Assembly (NCBI RefSeq): GCF_009711055.1
Contig: NZ_WMJY01000002.1
Coordinates: forward strand, 124,001-188,000
DNA from: Myroides pelagicus
GTDB lineage: Bacteria; Bacteroidota; Bacteroidia; Flavobacteriales; Flavobacteriaceae
Length of the DNA: 64,000 bases
Reading direction: 5' to 3'
Shown here: in pieces, positions 46,401-54,564 of the stretch
Numbering within the stretch: the stretch's first letter is position 1
How the letters are laid out: every line of letters begins with the position of its first letter
The notes under the pieces: model-generated
What the model was told of the DNA's origin: nothing
Databases searched by the model: none
Seen by the model: the letters and a program-made list of their open reading frames with translations, nothing else
Program-made: the position numbers and the translations under genes

Positions 46401-49400
46401 AGGTCGTTTAGAAGACGGTTACCGAAGAGCTAAACTTAGCTGGTATACAATTGATCCTGCTTTTTATGTAGGAGCTAAACCTAATGGTGTTACGGAGTTT
46501 GATTTATCGTCTAATGCAACACGTCGTGTGTACAGTGAGGAACTATACCCAAACAAAGATATTGCTTATGGAGAAAGTAGAGTTTTAACTACACTGGATT
46601 TAACATATTATCCTGAAGAAAGAGGTCCTTATAACTTTAATCCTGAATACGAAAAATCTAGAAAATCGAGTACTCCAAAGAATAATTGGGGAGGTATTAT
46701 GCGTAGTCTAAGTACCTCTAATTTTGAACAAGCCAATATTGAAGCTTTAGAGTTTTGGTTGATGGATCCTTATGAAGTGGGAAATATCGGTAGTTCTAAT
46801 ACAGGACAATTGAAATTGAACTTTGGATTAATATCTGAAGATATTTTACGAGATGGTTATAAGCAGTATGAAAATGGATTGCCTACTTCTGCTATTAATG
46901 AGAATAGTATTATCAAGACAGCTTGGGGTAAAGTGCCAGCAGCACCTTCTCTGATTTATGCTTTCGATACTAATGCAGACAATAGACGTAAGCAAGATGT
47001 TGGTCTCGATGGATTAAGTGACGAAGAAGAGAAAATATGGTTTCCAAAGTTTGCTCATTTAGCAGATCCAGCTGCGGATAATTTTGTACACTATTTAGAT
47101 GCTGAGGGTGGTATTTTACAGCGTTATAGAGACTATAATGGTACCGAAGGGAATAGTCCCGCAGGAGGAGGACGTTCAGGAAATAATTCACCTGATGCGG
47201 AAGATGTAGATGGGGATAATACGATGAATACTTTAGATGCTTATTTTCAATATGGTATAGATATTAAGCCTGGTATGCAAATTGGTGATCGCTATTTGGT
47301 TGATATAAGGGAGTCGGATATTAAATTAGCCGATGGTTCTATATCAAAGGTTCGTTGGCTTCAGTTTAAAGTTCCTATCGACAAGAATGGCGAAAAGATT
47401 AATGGTAATAGTGATGACCTTGAAATAGATATGCGTTCGATGCGTTTTATGCGAATGTTTGTTACTGGATTCGAAAAGCAAGTTACTTTGCGTTTTGGAA
47501 GTCTGAATTTGATTCGTTCTGATTGGCGTAAATCGGATCGCAATTATAGTGATTTTGATCGTGAGGGAAGTGAATATGAAGCAGAGAAAGAAGGAAGTTC
47601 TACAGCATTTGATGTTACGTCTGTGAATATCCAAGATAACCATGCAAAAAAACCAATTCCTTATGTTACTCCTCCGGGTGTATATAGAGAGCAAATGTAT
47701 ATGAATAATACCTTGGTCAATCAGAATGAACAATCTTTAGCATTAAAGATTTATTCAAAAGATTATAATGCAGGGTATGGTTTGACTTCTGGAGATGCTA
47801 GGGCAGTTTATAAGAACTTCAATGTGGATATGCGTCAGTATAAAAAATTGCGTATGTTTATTCACGCTGAGGCAATAGCAAATGGAATTAATAATGGTCT
47901 ATTAGACGATGAAGCAGTTGCTTTTATTCGTATCGGTAATGATTTAGTGGATAATTATTATCAAATAGAAATTCCATTGAAAGTTACTGAATCATCAAAA
48001 ACACTTGCTGAGGATATTTGGCCAAAAGAAAATGAGCTTAATCTAAACTTGGATTATTTGACTAAGTTAAAGATTATGAAAATGACTGATGGTCGTCAAG
48101 GCAATCAATTAAATTCAGCTTATATGTCAAAGACAGAAGCTGAGCTAGGAGGAGAGCGAAAAGATATTCTAATTGGTATTAAGGGGAATCCGAATTTTGC
48201 TAAAGTCCGCATGATGATGATAGGTGTGAGAAACAAATCATTGAACCCGATTCAAGGAGAGTTTTGGTTTGACGAATTGCGTTTATCTGATATGGAAAAC
48301 GAAGGAGGCTGGGCAGCTACTGCAGCAGTAGATGCCAACTTTGCTGATTTTGCTACTATATCGGCTACAGGTATGCGTTCAACTGTTGGTTTTGGAGGAC
48401 TTGAACAAGGGCCACAACAGCGAAGTAGAGAGGACTATAAGTCATATAATATTGTTACGAATGTAAATCTTGGTCACTTGTTGCCTAAGCGTTGGGGAGT
48501 GGTTTTACCGTTTAATTATTCGATTAGTGAAGAATTTATTACGCCAGAATACGACCCTAATAATCTTGATTTGAAACTTAGTTTGGTTAAGTCAAATGCG
48601 AAGTCTTCCGCAGAAGCAGAGGAAATAGAAAAGCGTGCAATGGATTATACCAAACGAAAAAGTATCAACTTCATTGGGGTAAATAAACAGAGAAACCCTG
48701 AGAAAAAAGCAAGGATTTGGGATGTCGAAAACTTGACTGTATCACATAGCTATAATGAAGTTACGCACCACGATTATGAAATTGACTCTAGTTTAGAACA
48801 GCAAGTAAGAACTTCAGTAGATTACGGATATTCATTTCAGAGTAAATCTATTGAACCTTTTAAGAAATTAGACTTTTTAAGTAGTACTTATTTAAAGATT
48901 ATTAAGGATTTTAATTTTAATTTGATTCCAACGAATATTTCGTTTAGTTCAAATGTATTAAGACAGTATAATAGACAACAGTTCCGTTTGTTGGATGTTG
49001 AAGGAATAGGTTTAGATCCTTTGTATAGGAGAAATTATTTCTTTAATTACAATTATGGGTTTAATCTTGATTTGACTCGTTCACTGCGTATGACTTATGT
49101 GGGGGGGAGTAATAATGTCGTGAGAAATTATTACGATAGTACTACAGGTGTTATCGATGAGAGTAATACGATTTGGGATGACTATTTTAACGTTGGTAAA
49201 CCAAACCAGTTTACACAACAGGTTAATCTTACGTATGAATTGCCTTTAAATAAGATTCCTTTCTTGGCATTTGTTCGTTCAAGTTATACTTATACAGGGA
49301 CATATAACTGGCAAAGAGCTTCTGAGGCATTTTCGGAAGTCGAGTTAGATGGTGTGACGTATAGTCTAGGAAATACAATTCAAAATTCTCGTAGTCAAGC

Positions 49401-50919
49401 ATTTAATACTACCTTTAGCATGGAGACTTTGTATAGTTATATTGGAATTGGTAAAGGGGGTAATCGAAGACAAAAAGATCAAAATAAAGCGAAAAAAGCG
49501 ACTATTGTCCCTGGACAAAAAGTAGTGCAAAAAAAGAATGCAATAGAAGATGATAAACCTAGTATAGCTGGTAAGACATTAGGAGTGTTTAGAGATTTAT
49601 TGACTTCTGTAAAGAATATACAGATTAACTATACTGAAAATAGTAGTACACTATTACCAGGTTATATGCCTGGAGTAGGATTTTTTGGGACGAGTAAGCC
49701 TACACTTGGTTTTGTTTTTGGAAGTCAGGCAGATGTACGCTTTGATGCTGCGCGCAATGGTTATTTGACAGAGTTTCCAAACATGAACCAGTCATATACT
49801 CAAGTTAGTAATAAAATGCTAAATGTTACTGCTTCCGTTCGTCCACTTAATGACTTGGTGATTGATGTTACTGCGAACCGCATGAGGTCAGATAATATGT
49901 CAGAACAGTTTGTGGTTGAAGCGGGAGTGTATATTCCTCAGTCGCCAAATAGCTACGGGAACTTTACGATGTCAACTATGATGATTAGGACTTCCTTTTC
50001 TAATGACAATGCTTTTGATCAGTTCTTAGCTAATCGTTTGGTTGTTGCTAATAAATTAGCAGTGGCAAATGGTATAGACATTTCTAACCCTGCAAACTTA
50101 GATGCCAAAGGGTATCCGATTGGTTATGGATCGAATAGTCAAGCTGTCTTAATACCTGCTTTTTATTCTGCTTATTCTGGAGGTACGACAAGTAAGGCCT
50201 CGACGAGTATCTTTAGAGATGTACCTTTGCCAAACTGGAATTTGCGCTATACTGGACTGATGAAAGTAGGATTGATTAAAGATAATTTTAGAAAGTTTTC
50301 TATTCATCACGGTTATAGAGCAGCTTATACATTAGGGTCTTATTCTTCAAATTACGATTATTACAATTATCAAAAGAATCCGAGTGAGTTTGATGGTAAG
50401 AATATTCCGTCGGAATATGTGGTTAATAACGTTACGATGTATGAGCAATTTAATCCTTTGGTTAAATTAGATTTAGAAACAAAATCGTATATTAGAGTAA
50501 TGGCAGAGATAAGAAAAGACCGAATGCTGTCTTTGAGTTTAGATAATTTGTCATTGACCCAAACAGTAGGAAATGACTTTGTACTTGGGTTAGGGTATCG
50601 AATAAAAGATGTTGGTTTTAATTCGATGTATGCCAATGGAGGTATGGGCGGTAGAGTAGAAAGTGACATAAATATCAAAGCTGATTTAACCTTGAGTAAA
50701 CGCGAAACACTGGTACGTTATTTAGACTTTGAAAGTGAGCAAGTCGGAGGAGGACAAGACATGTGGTCACTGCGTATCACAGCAGATTATATGTTGAGTA
50801 AGAATTTAACTGCTATCTTCTTCTATGATCATTCATTTTCTAAAGCAATGATGTCAACAATGTATCCAATTACTAATATTCGATCAGGATTTACAGTTCG
50901 ATATAATTTTGGAAATTAA
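43438..50919 (+). CDS. sprA: Type IX secretion outer-membrane translocon SprA (Sov)
   Basis: A 2493-residue SprA/Sov homologue, the giant single-chain beta-barrel through which type IX substrates cross the outer membrane. The start is a TTG, the only usable codon between the ruvA stop in the same frame and the signal peptide (ending NIYGQ). The N-terminal half carries the SprA family domains with the characteristic GSLIRGAQSLFGVKTELQFG. The rest is strand-rich barrel sequence ending in an aromatic-polar strand (FTVRYNFGN). An Asn/Gly-rich run (residues about 627-679) interrupts the protein. It is slightly longer than F. johnsoniae SprA (about 2400). No other type IX gene is in the window. Confidence 0.94.
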   Translation: MRGSSFFLKRLSIVVLLLLSISFNIYGQEELLPTQEEQNQWIEAFEQERDTLLPKYDFGDFLLPDPSVIREAYSYKPSTDRYYFTKTVGDFNVNLPLILTRKEYEELVLRSEIRKYFQQRFNAMHGRLDDEEAQRDMLPRYYVNSKLFVGIFGSNTIDVKPTGSVEFDMGVRYSKQDNPVMSARNRKNMMFDFDQRISMGLQGMVGTRLSVNANYDTQATFDFQNLMKLSFEPDEDDIVRKVEVGNVSMPITGSLIRGAQSLFGVKTELQFGRTTVRGVFSEQKSQTTSVRADGGGALEDFELLAIDYDENRHFFLSQYFRENYDDALKKYPYVNTRVRITRVEVWITNRYSRLGQTNNNARNLVAIQDLGEGKSKRGDNRYVSAQEPNFFVNTASNALPDNANNLYDPKKIGQPLYFLKPDIRLGTSGSTGFVNAVQEGRDFVKVESARKLTNSEFTYHPQLGYISLNQRLSNDEVLAVAFQYTIGDKVYQVGEFGTDSNNQANESQPTDNVPLAQNIVVKLLKSSITLTNAPIWRLMMKNIYQIPNASYISQDRFRFNILYTDPSPLNYIKSVTSNPLPEGVERTPLLKVFHLDRLNYTNDPQAGGDGFFDFIANGNMQNVFDPNNPNANMGSNGYNNQNSNNNYGNGYGNNGGFGGFGGSNGYGNNGYGTGNNNNQYARNTIDGLTIDAINGRIIFTTAEPFGEHLFNKLKEGALDNSDYELGVFNENQKKYVFKELYTGTKASAIRSQSQKNKFQLKGKYSSSMGQGIPIGAYNVAPGSVIVKAGGRLLVEGADYTVDYNRGRVIILDPALLASNTPIDVSVENNTMFGQQTKRFFGVNVEHKFNKDFIVGGSFLRLSERPMTHKSSYGSEAVNNTIWGFNAQYSTEVPFFTRLVNKLPNIDTDVESRVSFRGEFAYLQPESSKMDSMNGEATSYVDDFEGTQSTIDIKSPFAWRLASVPKGFYYKDRVDDFTIPSYDNTSNGQGRLEDGYRRAKLSWYTIDPAFYVGAKPNGVTEFDLSSNATRRVYSEELYPNKDIAYGESRVLTTLDLTYYPEERGPYNFNPEYEKSRKSSTPKNNWGGIMRSLSTSNFEQANIEALEFWLMDPYEVGNIGSSNTGQLKLNFGLISEDILRDGYKQYENGLPTSAINENSIIKTAWGKVPAAPSLIYAFDTNADNRRKQDVGLDGLSDEEEKIWFPKFAHLADPAADNFVHYLDAEGGILQRYRDYNGTEGNSPAGGGRSGNNSPDAEDVDGDNTMNTLDAYFQYGIDIKPGMQIGDRYLVDIRESDIKLADGSISKVRWLQFKVPIDKNGEKINGNSDDLEIDMRSMRFMRMFVTGFEKQVTLRFGSLNLIRSDWRKSDRNYSDFDREGSEYEAEKEGSSTAFDVTSVNIQDNHAKKPIPYVTPPGVYREQMYMNNTLVNQNEQSLALKIYSKDYNAGYGLTSGDARAVYKNFNVDMRQYKKLRMFIHAEAIANGINNGLLDDEAVAFIRIGNDLVDNYYQIEIPLKVTESSKTLAEDIWPKENELNLNLDYLTKLKIMKMTDGRQGNQLNSAYMSKTEAELGGERKDILIGIKGNPNFAKVRMMMIGVRNKSLNPIQGEFWFDELRLSDMENEGGWAATAAVDANFADFATISATGMRSTVGFGGLEQGPQQRSREDYKSYNIVTNVNLGHLLPKRWGVVLPFNYSISEEFITPEYDPNNLDLKLSLVKSNAKSSAEAEEIEKRAMDYTKRKSINFIGVNKQRNPEKKARIWDVENLTVSHSYNEVTHHDYEIDSSLEQQVRTSVDYGYSFQSKSIEPFKKLDFLSSTYLKIIKDFNFNLIPTNISFSSNVLRQYNRQQFRLLDVEGIGLDPLYRRNYFFNYNYGFNLDLTRSLRMTYVGGSNNVVRNYYDSTTGVIDESNTIWDDYFNVGKPNQFTQQVNLTYELPLNKIPFLAFVRSSYTYTGTYNWQRASEAFSEVELDGVTYSLGNTIQNSRSQAFNTTFSMETLYSYIGIGKGGNRRQKDQNKAKKATIVPGQKVVQKKNAIEDDKPSIAGKTLGVFRDLLTSVKNIQINYTENSSTLLPGYMPGVGFFGTSKPTLGFVFGSQADVRFDAARNGYLTEFPNMNQSYTQVSNKMLNVTASVRPLNDLVIDVTANRMRSDNMSEQFVVEAGVYIPQSPNSYGNFTMSTMMIRTSFSNDNAFDQFLANRLVVANKLAVANGIDISNPANLDAKGYPIGYGSNSQAVLIPAFYSAYSGGTTSKASTSIFRDVPLPNWNLRYTGLMKVGLIKDNFRKFSIHHGYRAAYTLGSYSSNYDYYNYQKNPSEFDGKNIPSEYVVNNVTMYEQFNPLVKLDLETKSYIRVMAEIRKDRMLSLSLDNLSLTQTVGNDFVLGLGYRIKDVGFNSMYANGGMGGRVESDINIKADLTLSKRETLVRYLDFESEQVGGGQDMWSLRITADYMLSKNLTAIFFYDHSFSKAMMSTMYPITNIRSGFTVRYNFGN

Positions 50920-50929
50920 TCATATTTTA

Positions 50930-50965
50930 AAAGTGCACTAAAAACTTTATTTAGTGCGCTTTTTT
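50930..50965 (+). terminator. Terminator of ruvA-sprA
   Basis: AGTGCACTAAA (50932-50942) pairs with TTTAGTGCGCT (50950-50960) with one G-U pair, followed by a T run. It lies 12 bp after the sprA stop. Confidence 0.82.
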
Positions 50966-51358
50966 ATTCCCCTCCCTTTTTTGAATCTAAATTTTTTCTG
51001 GTTACAAATTCCGATTTGCAATTGTCACGATGTGTTGGAGTAGTGATCGGGAGGTGGTCGAGACTTTTCGATGGAAAAAGTCCCGACCATTGTCAAAGCG
51101 TGAAAAAAACGAAAAGTGAATTTTTACCTGAATAATCGCTCTTGATGCAATATGTTTGAATTTTTGATGGGATTACTCGAGTTTGATTTATGAGTGAGTA
51201 TTTTGATTATCAAAGGATATGTTTTTGTTTGAACAAAATAAATTAAATAGGATTAGTTTCCCCCTCTAGGGGTAGTCTTTTACTTGAGAATATAATAAAG
51301 ACTAAGTAGAACGAATGAAAATTTGGTAGAAGAGAGTGACAAATTAGTAATAATATTA
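50966..51358. other. Non-coding spacer upstream of gcvH
   Basis: About 390 bp with no plausible ORF. Bases 51001-51110 are richer in G and C than their surroundings and contain two consecutive hairpins, listed separately. A short CCCCT/AGGGG palindrome lies near 51262-51273. I see no glycine-riboswitch-like core. Confidence 0.5.
51025..51089. ncRNA. Candidate structured element with two adjacent hairpins
   Basis: Hairpin 1: TCACGAT (51025-51031) with ATCGGGA (51046-51052), one A-G mismatch. Hairpin 2: TGGTCG (51055-51060) with CGACCA (51084-51089), an A-C mismatch, then GACTTTT (51062-51068) with AAAAGTC (51076-51082) around a 7-nt loop. Hairpin 2 has 13 pairs. No T run follows at once, so it is not a simple terminator. 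It could be a small RNA, a dispersed palindromic repeat or a leader element; strand is unknown. Confidence 0.38.
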
Positions 51359-51366
51359 TACATTTG
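51359..51366 (+). promoter_or_regulatory. -7 promoter box for gcvH
   Basis: TACATTTG matches TAnnTTTG exactly and ends 17 nt before the gcvH ATG. It places the hairpin region at 51025-51089 outside the gcvH transcript. Confidence 0.43.
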
Positions 51367-51383
51367 CTTAAAACTAAATTATA

Positions 51384-51764
51384 ATGAACATACCAGCTAA
51401 TTTAAAGTACACAAAAGACCACGAATGGGTTGCAATTGAAGGAAACATTGCTACAGTAGGAATCACTGATTTCGCTCAAAAGGAATTAGGAGATATCGTA
51501 TATGTGGAAGTAGAAACAGTAGATCAAACATTAGATAAAGAAGAAGTGTTTGGTACAGTAGAGGCAGTTAAAACTGTTTCTGATTTATTTCTACCATTAA
51601 CAGGAGAGATTATTGAATTTAACGAAGGATTAGAGTCTGAGCCAGAATTAGTAAATACTGATGCATATGGTGCAGGATGGATGATTAAAATTCAATTCAC
51701 TAATGAATCAGAATTAGCTGATTTGTTATCTGCAGAGGAATACAAAGAATTAATTGGGGCATAG
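51384..51764 (+). CDS. gcvH: Glycine cleavage system H protein
   Basis: GcvH carries the aminomethyl intermediate on a lipoyl arm between the P, T and L proteins of glycine cleavage. The 126-residue length is standard, and the lipoylated Lys63 lies in VEAVKTVSD. Neither gcvT nor gcvP is nearby. The last codons overlap the VanZ-like gene by 11 bp, so translation of the two is probably coupled. Confidence 0.95.
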   Translation: MNIPANLKYTKDHEWVAIEGNIATVGITDFAQKELGDIVYVEVETVDQTLDKEEVFGTVEAVKTVSDLFLPLTGEIIEFNEGLESEPELVNTDAYGAGWMIKIQFTNESELADLLSAEEYKELIGA

Positions 51765-52131
51765 GCTTTTATTTTGGTTAGGCGCTATCTGGACTGTTTT
51801 TGTTTTAATAGCGTGCCTAAGTGAAGGAAGTTCAGTTCCTAAAGTATCAATGCTGAATATACCGCATAAAGACAAGATAGCGCATTTTGTTTTCTATTTG
51901 GTATTTACAGTTCTTTGGTATAATTATGCTGCAAAAAGAAGGCAAAAGATCTCGAAAGTTTCTTTAACATTTGTTATCTTTACATTAGTAGTTGTGATTG
52001 GTGGATCAATAGAATTAATGCAATACTATTGTACATCGAGTCGAAGTGCTGAATGGGCAGATTTTTTTGCAAATTGTTTAGGAAGTAGCATAGGATTAAT
52101 ACTGTGCAACGCAACAATTAAGAAATGGTAA
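51754..52131 (+). CDS. VanZ-like membrane protein
   Basis: A 125-residue protein with four hydrophobic segments. It carries the VanZ-family pattern: [17 protein letters not shown] near residue 40, followed by an acidic position in a later helix ([27 protein letters not shown]). VanZ-like proteins are membrane proteins of uncertain function; the namesake modestly raises teicoplanin tolerance. The start is a TTG within the end of gcvH, the only upstream codon that keeps the first helix intact. Pairing with gcvH is probably transcriptional, not functional. Confidence 0.75.
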   Translation: MGHRLLFWLGAIWTVFVLIACLSEGSSVPKVSMLNIPHKDKIAHFVFYLVFTVLWYNYAAKRRQKISKVSLTFVIFTLVVVIGGSIELMQYYCTSSRSAEWADFFANCLGSSIGLILCNATIKKW

Positions 52132-52138
52132 AATATTG

Positions 52139-52166
52139 AAAAGCCCCTTTATAGGGGCTTTTTTAC
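52139..52166 (+). terminator. Terminator of gcvH-vanZ-like operon
   Basis: AAAAGCCCCT (52139-52148) pairs with AGGGGCTTTT (52153-52162) around TTAT, followed by Ts. It lies 7 bp after the VanZ-like stop. Confidence 0.87.
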
Positions 52167-52182
52167 TTTTAATAATTATACT

Positions 52183-52929
52183 ATGAGAGATTTAAGAGAA
52201 TTTATGGATTCGACTTACTTAAAGACTGCTGAGCAAGCAGGTTTAAGTGAAGCTGAAAACAACCAAGTGGTAAATGATTTGGTTGAAGAGGCTATTCAAG
52301 AACATTTTAAATTAGCAATGATTCGACCAGAACAAGTGGCTACAGGTCGTAAATTGGTAGATGCAGCAAATTCTAAAGTATTAATTGGGACAGTAATTGA
52401 CTTTCCAGTAGGGAATGGCGGTCTAGAGGCAAAATTAAAAGAAGCTAAACAAGCGATTGTTGATGGAGTAGATGAATTAGATTACGTTGTAGATTACAAT
52501 GCTTTCAAAAAAGGGTTGACAGAGCAAGTAAAAGATGAAGTAGAACAATGTACTGCGCTAGGGCTTAAAGCAGGAAAAGTTGTGAAATGGATTATTGAAG
52601 TTGCAGCGTTAAAAGATAATGAAATTGTACAATTAACAGCATTGATAAAAAATGTTGTGATGAGTAAGTTTAGTGAAAAAGATTATTCAAAAGTATTTGT
52701 AAAATCGTCTACTGGTTTTTATAAAACTCCTGAAGGAGTGCCAAATGGAGCTACTATTCCATCGTTAGTTTTAATGGTAGAGAATGCAGGTCCACTACCT
52801 GTGAAAGCAGCAGGAGGAATTAGAGATAGAGAAATGGCGATTAAAATGATTGAGTTAGGAGTAACTCGTTTAGGAACATCTTCTGCCAAGACGATAGTAG
52901 AAGGAAGTGGAGAGGTAAATAACTACTAA
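52183..52929 (+). CDS. deoC: Deoxyribose-phosphate aldolase
   Basis: DeoC is a class I aldolase that cleaves 2-deoxyribose 5-phosphate to acetaldehyde and glyceraldehyde 3-phosphate in nucleoside catabolism. The 248-residue TIM barrel shows IDFPVGNG, DELDYVVDYNAF, the Schiff-base lysine in KVFVKSSTGFY and a phosphate-binding AAGGIRDRE. It stands alone about 20 bp after a terminator. No exact TAnnTTTG box was found upstream. Confidence 0.94.
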   Translation: MRDLREFMDSTYLKTAEQAGLSEAENNQVVNDLVEEAIQEHFKLAMIRPEQVATGRKLVDAANSKVLIGTVIDFPVGNGGLEAKLKEAKQAIVDGVDELDYVVDYNAFKKGLTEQVKDEVEQCTALGLKAGKVVKWIIEVAALKDNEIVQLTALIKNVVMSKFSEKDYSKVFVKSSTGFYKTPEGVPNGATIPSLVLMVENAGPLPVKAAGGIRDREMAIKMIELGVTRLGTSSAKTIVEGSGEVNNY

Positions 52930-52996
52930 TTTACAGAAGTATTGTTATATTCAAAGCTGTTGTTGCTGTTTTTACGGTTTGTTTTAAAAATTGAGT

Positions 52997-53004
52997 TATA
53001 TTTG
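52997..53004 (+). promoter_or_regulatory. -7 promoter box for the cyoE-cox locus
   Basis: TATATTTG matches TAnnTTTG exactly and ends 17 nt before the cyoE ATG. A TTTG at 52978-52981 is 15 nt upstream, slightly short for a -33 element. Confidence 0.48.
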
Positions 53005-53021
53005 CAACTCATTAAAAACAA

Positions 53022-53936
53022 ATGAAAGCAGCTTTGAATATATCTTCTGAAAAAAGTACTTCCGTTTCAGTACTTAAGGAATTTAAAGAAATGACTAAAA
53101 TGGGACTAGCGCTAAGCGTAGTCTTTTCTACTATAGCAGGTTACTTATTAGCTGTCCCAGATTTAAAAAGTATCGATTTAGGGATACTAGTTGCCTTAGC
53201 TATCGGAGGCTATTGCATGGTAGGAGCATCAAACGTGTACAATCAAATTATTGAACGCGAGTTAGATGCAAAAATGAAACGTACAATGAATCGTCCAATT
53301 GCTTCAGGACGAGTAAAACCTTCAGCAGCTTTTGTATTAGCTACTGTATTAACGGTTTTAGGTATTGGTATACTATATGCTGTAAATCCAAAAACAGCAA
53401 TGTTTGGAGCTATTTCTATCTTTTTATATACAAGTGTATATACTCCATTAAAGACAATTACACCTCTTTCTGTATTTGTAGGTGCCTTTCCAGGTGCTAT
53501 ACCATTTATGTTAGGTTGGGTAGCAGCGACTAATAATTTTGGGATTGAAGCAGGGACATTGTTTATGATTCAGTTCTTTTGGCAGTTTCCTCACTTTTGG
53601 GCTATAGGGTGGTTCTTATACGACGATTATAAAAAGGGAGGTTTTTCGATGTTGCCAACAGGTAAACGCGATACCAAAACAGCGACACAGACAATTTTGT
53701 ACACTGTGTGGTTAATTATCGCATCATTAGTTCCTGTGACAGGAATGACGGGAAGACTTTATTTAACACCAATATCAGGTGTATTAGTTTTGTTGGCGGG
53801 ATTATGGATGTTGAGCGCAACAATTAAGTTGTATAAGCGTAGAACAGATAAAGCAGCTCGTTCATTGATGTTGGTAAGTGTAACTTATATCTCATTAATT
53901 CAAATAATTTATATACTCGATAAAATACTAAGATAA
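53022..53936 (+). CDS. cyoE: Protoheme IX farnesyltransferase (heme O synthase)
   Basis: This UbiA-family prenyltransferase converts heme B to heme O, the precursor of heme A for the oxidase. The 304-residue protein has about nine membrane helices. The prenyl-diphosphate motif reads NQIIERELDAKMKRT, with Glu where many homologues have the first Asp. A second Asp-rich segment, YDDYKKGGFSMLP, is also present. It leads the second respiratory locus and ends 2 bp before the first subunit III gene. The heme A synthase gene is not in the window. Confidence 0.93.
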   Translation: MKAALNISSEKSTSVSVLKEFKEMTKMGLALSVVFSTIAGYLLAVPDLKSIDLGILVALAIGGYCMVGASNVYNQIIERELDAKMKRTMNRPIASGRVKPSAAFVLATVLTVLGIGILYAVNPKTAMFGAISIFLYTSVYTPLKTITPLSVFVGAFPGAIPFMLGWVAATNNFGIEAGTLFMIQFFWQFPHFWAIGWFLYDDYKKGGFSMLPTGKRDTKTATQTILYTVWLIIASLVPVTGMTGRLYLTPISGVLVLLAGLWMLSATIKLYKRRTDKAARSLMLVSVTYISLIQIIYILDKILR

Positions 53937-53938
53937 AT

Positions 53939-54520
53939 ATGGAAATGACTGCTCAAGAACATTATGAAAAAAAGGGGAAGGCATTAAAGATAATGATGCT
54001 TTTCGCGTTGGGAAGTATAGCAATGGTGTTTGCTGGACTGACAAGTGCTTATGTAGTAAGTAAGTCTCGACCAGACTGGTTAACCGATTTTGTATTACCC
54101 AATTCATTCTTATATAGTACAGTAGCTATCTTGATAAGTAGTATTACAATTCATTTAGCACTAAAAGCAACGAAAGCTGGTCAAAATAGCAAAGCGACAA
54201 CTTATTTGCTTATTACTTTGATATTAGGATTGTTATTTGTTTTTTTGCAATTCAAAGGCTTCGGTCAGGTTATAGAAAACGGATATTTCTTCACTGGAAG
54301 CGAGAGTACAATCACAACTTCATTTTTATATGTAATAGTTATTGTTCACATCGCCCATCTATTTGGAGGTATAATCGCTTTAATGGTTGTAATTTATAAT
54401 CATTATAAACAAAAATATAATGCACAGCAATACGTTGGTATAGAGTTGTGTGCATGGTTCTGGCACTTTTTAGATTTGCTATGGATTTATTTGTTTTTGT
54501 TTTTTACATTCTATAAATAA
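53939..54520 (+). CDS. Heme-copper oxidase subunit III, short paralogue
   Basis: A 193-residue membrane protein with five hydrophobic helices and subunit III hallmarks: an HIAHLFGGIIAL helix and the C-terminal WFWHFLDLLWIYLFL. It resembles CtaE/CyoC but is shorter than the neighbouring 334-residue subunit III. Flavobacterial oxidase loci often carry two such genes. Which one assembles with CoxAB cannot be read here; both may contribute. It starts 2 bp after cyoE. Confidence 0.85.
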   Translation: MEMTAQEHYEKKGKALKIMMLFALGSIAMVFAGLTSAYVVSKSRPDWLTDFVLPNSFLYSTVAILISSITIHLALKATKAGQNSKATTYLLITLILGLLFVFLQFKGFGQVIENGYFFTGSESTITTSFLYVIVIVHIAHLFGGIIALMVVIYNHYKQKYNAQQYVGIELCAWFWHFLDLLWIYLFLFFTFYK

Positions 54521-54564
54521 AAAAATTAAATTAAATTTGAGAACTTTATAACTAACAACTTTTT

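Noticed and set aside
47344..47733. Minus-strand open frames opposite the C-terminal half of sprA
   Set aside because: Composition follows the complementary codons of sprA; no recognisable domain, promoter or conserved motif.
50966..51383. Possible glycine riboswitch upstream of gcvH
   Set aside because: The spacer lacks the paired glycine-aptamer core and the -7 box lies only 17 nt before gcvH, so the hairpins are outside its transcript.
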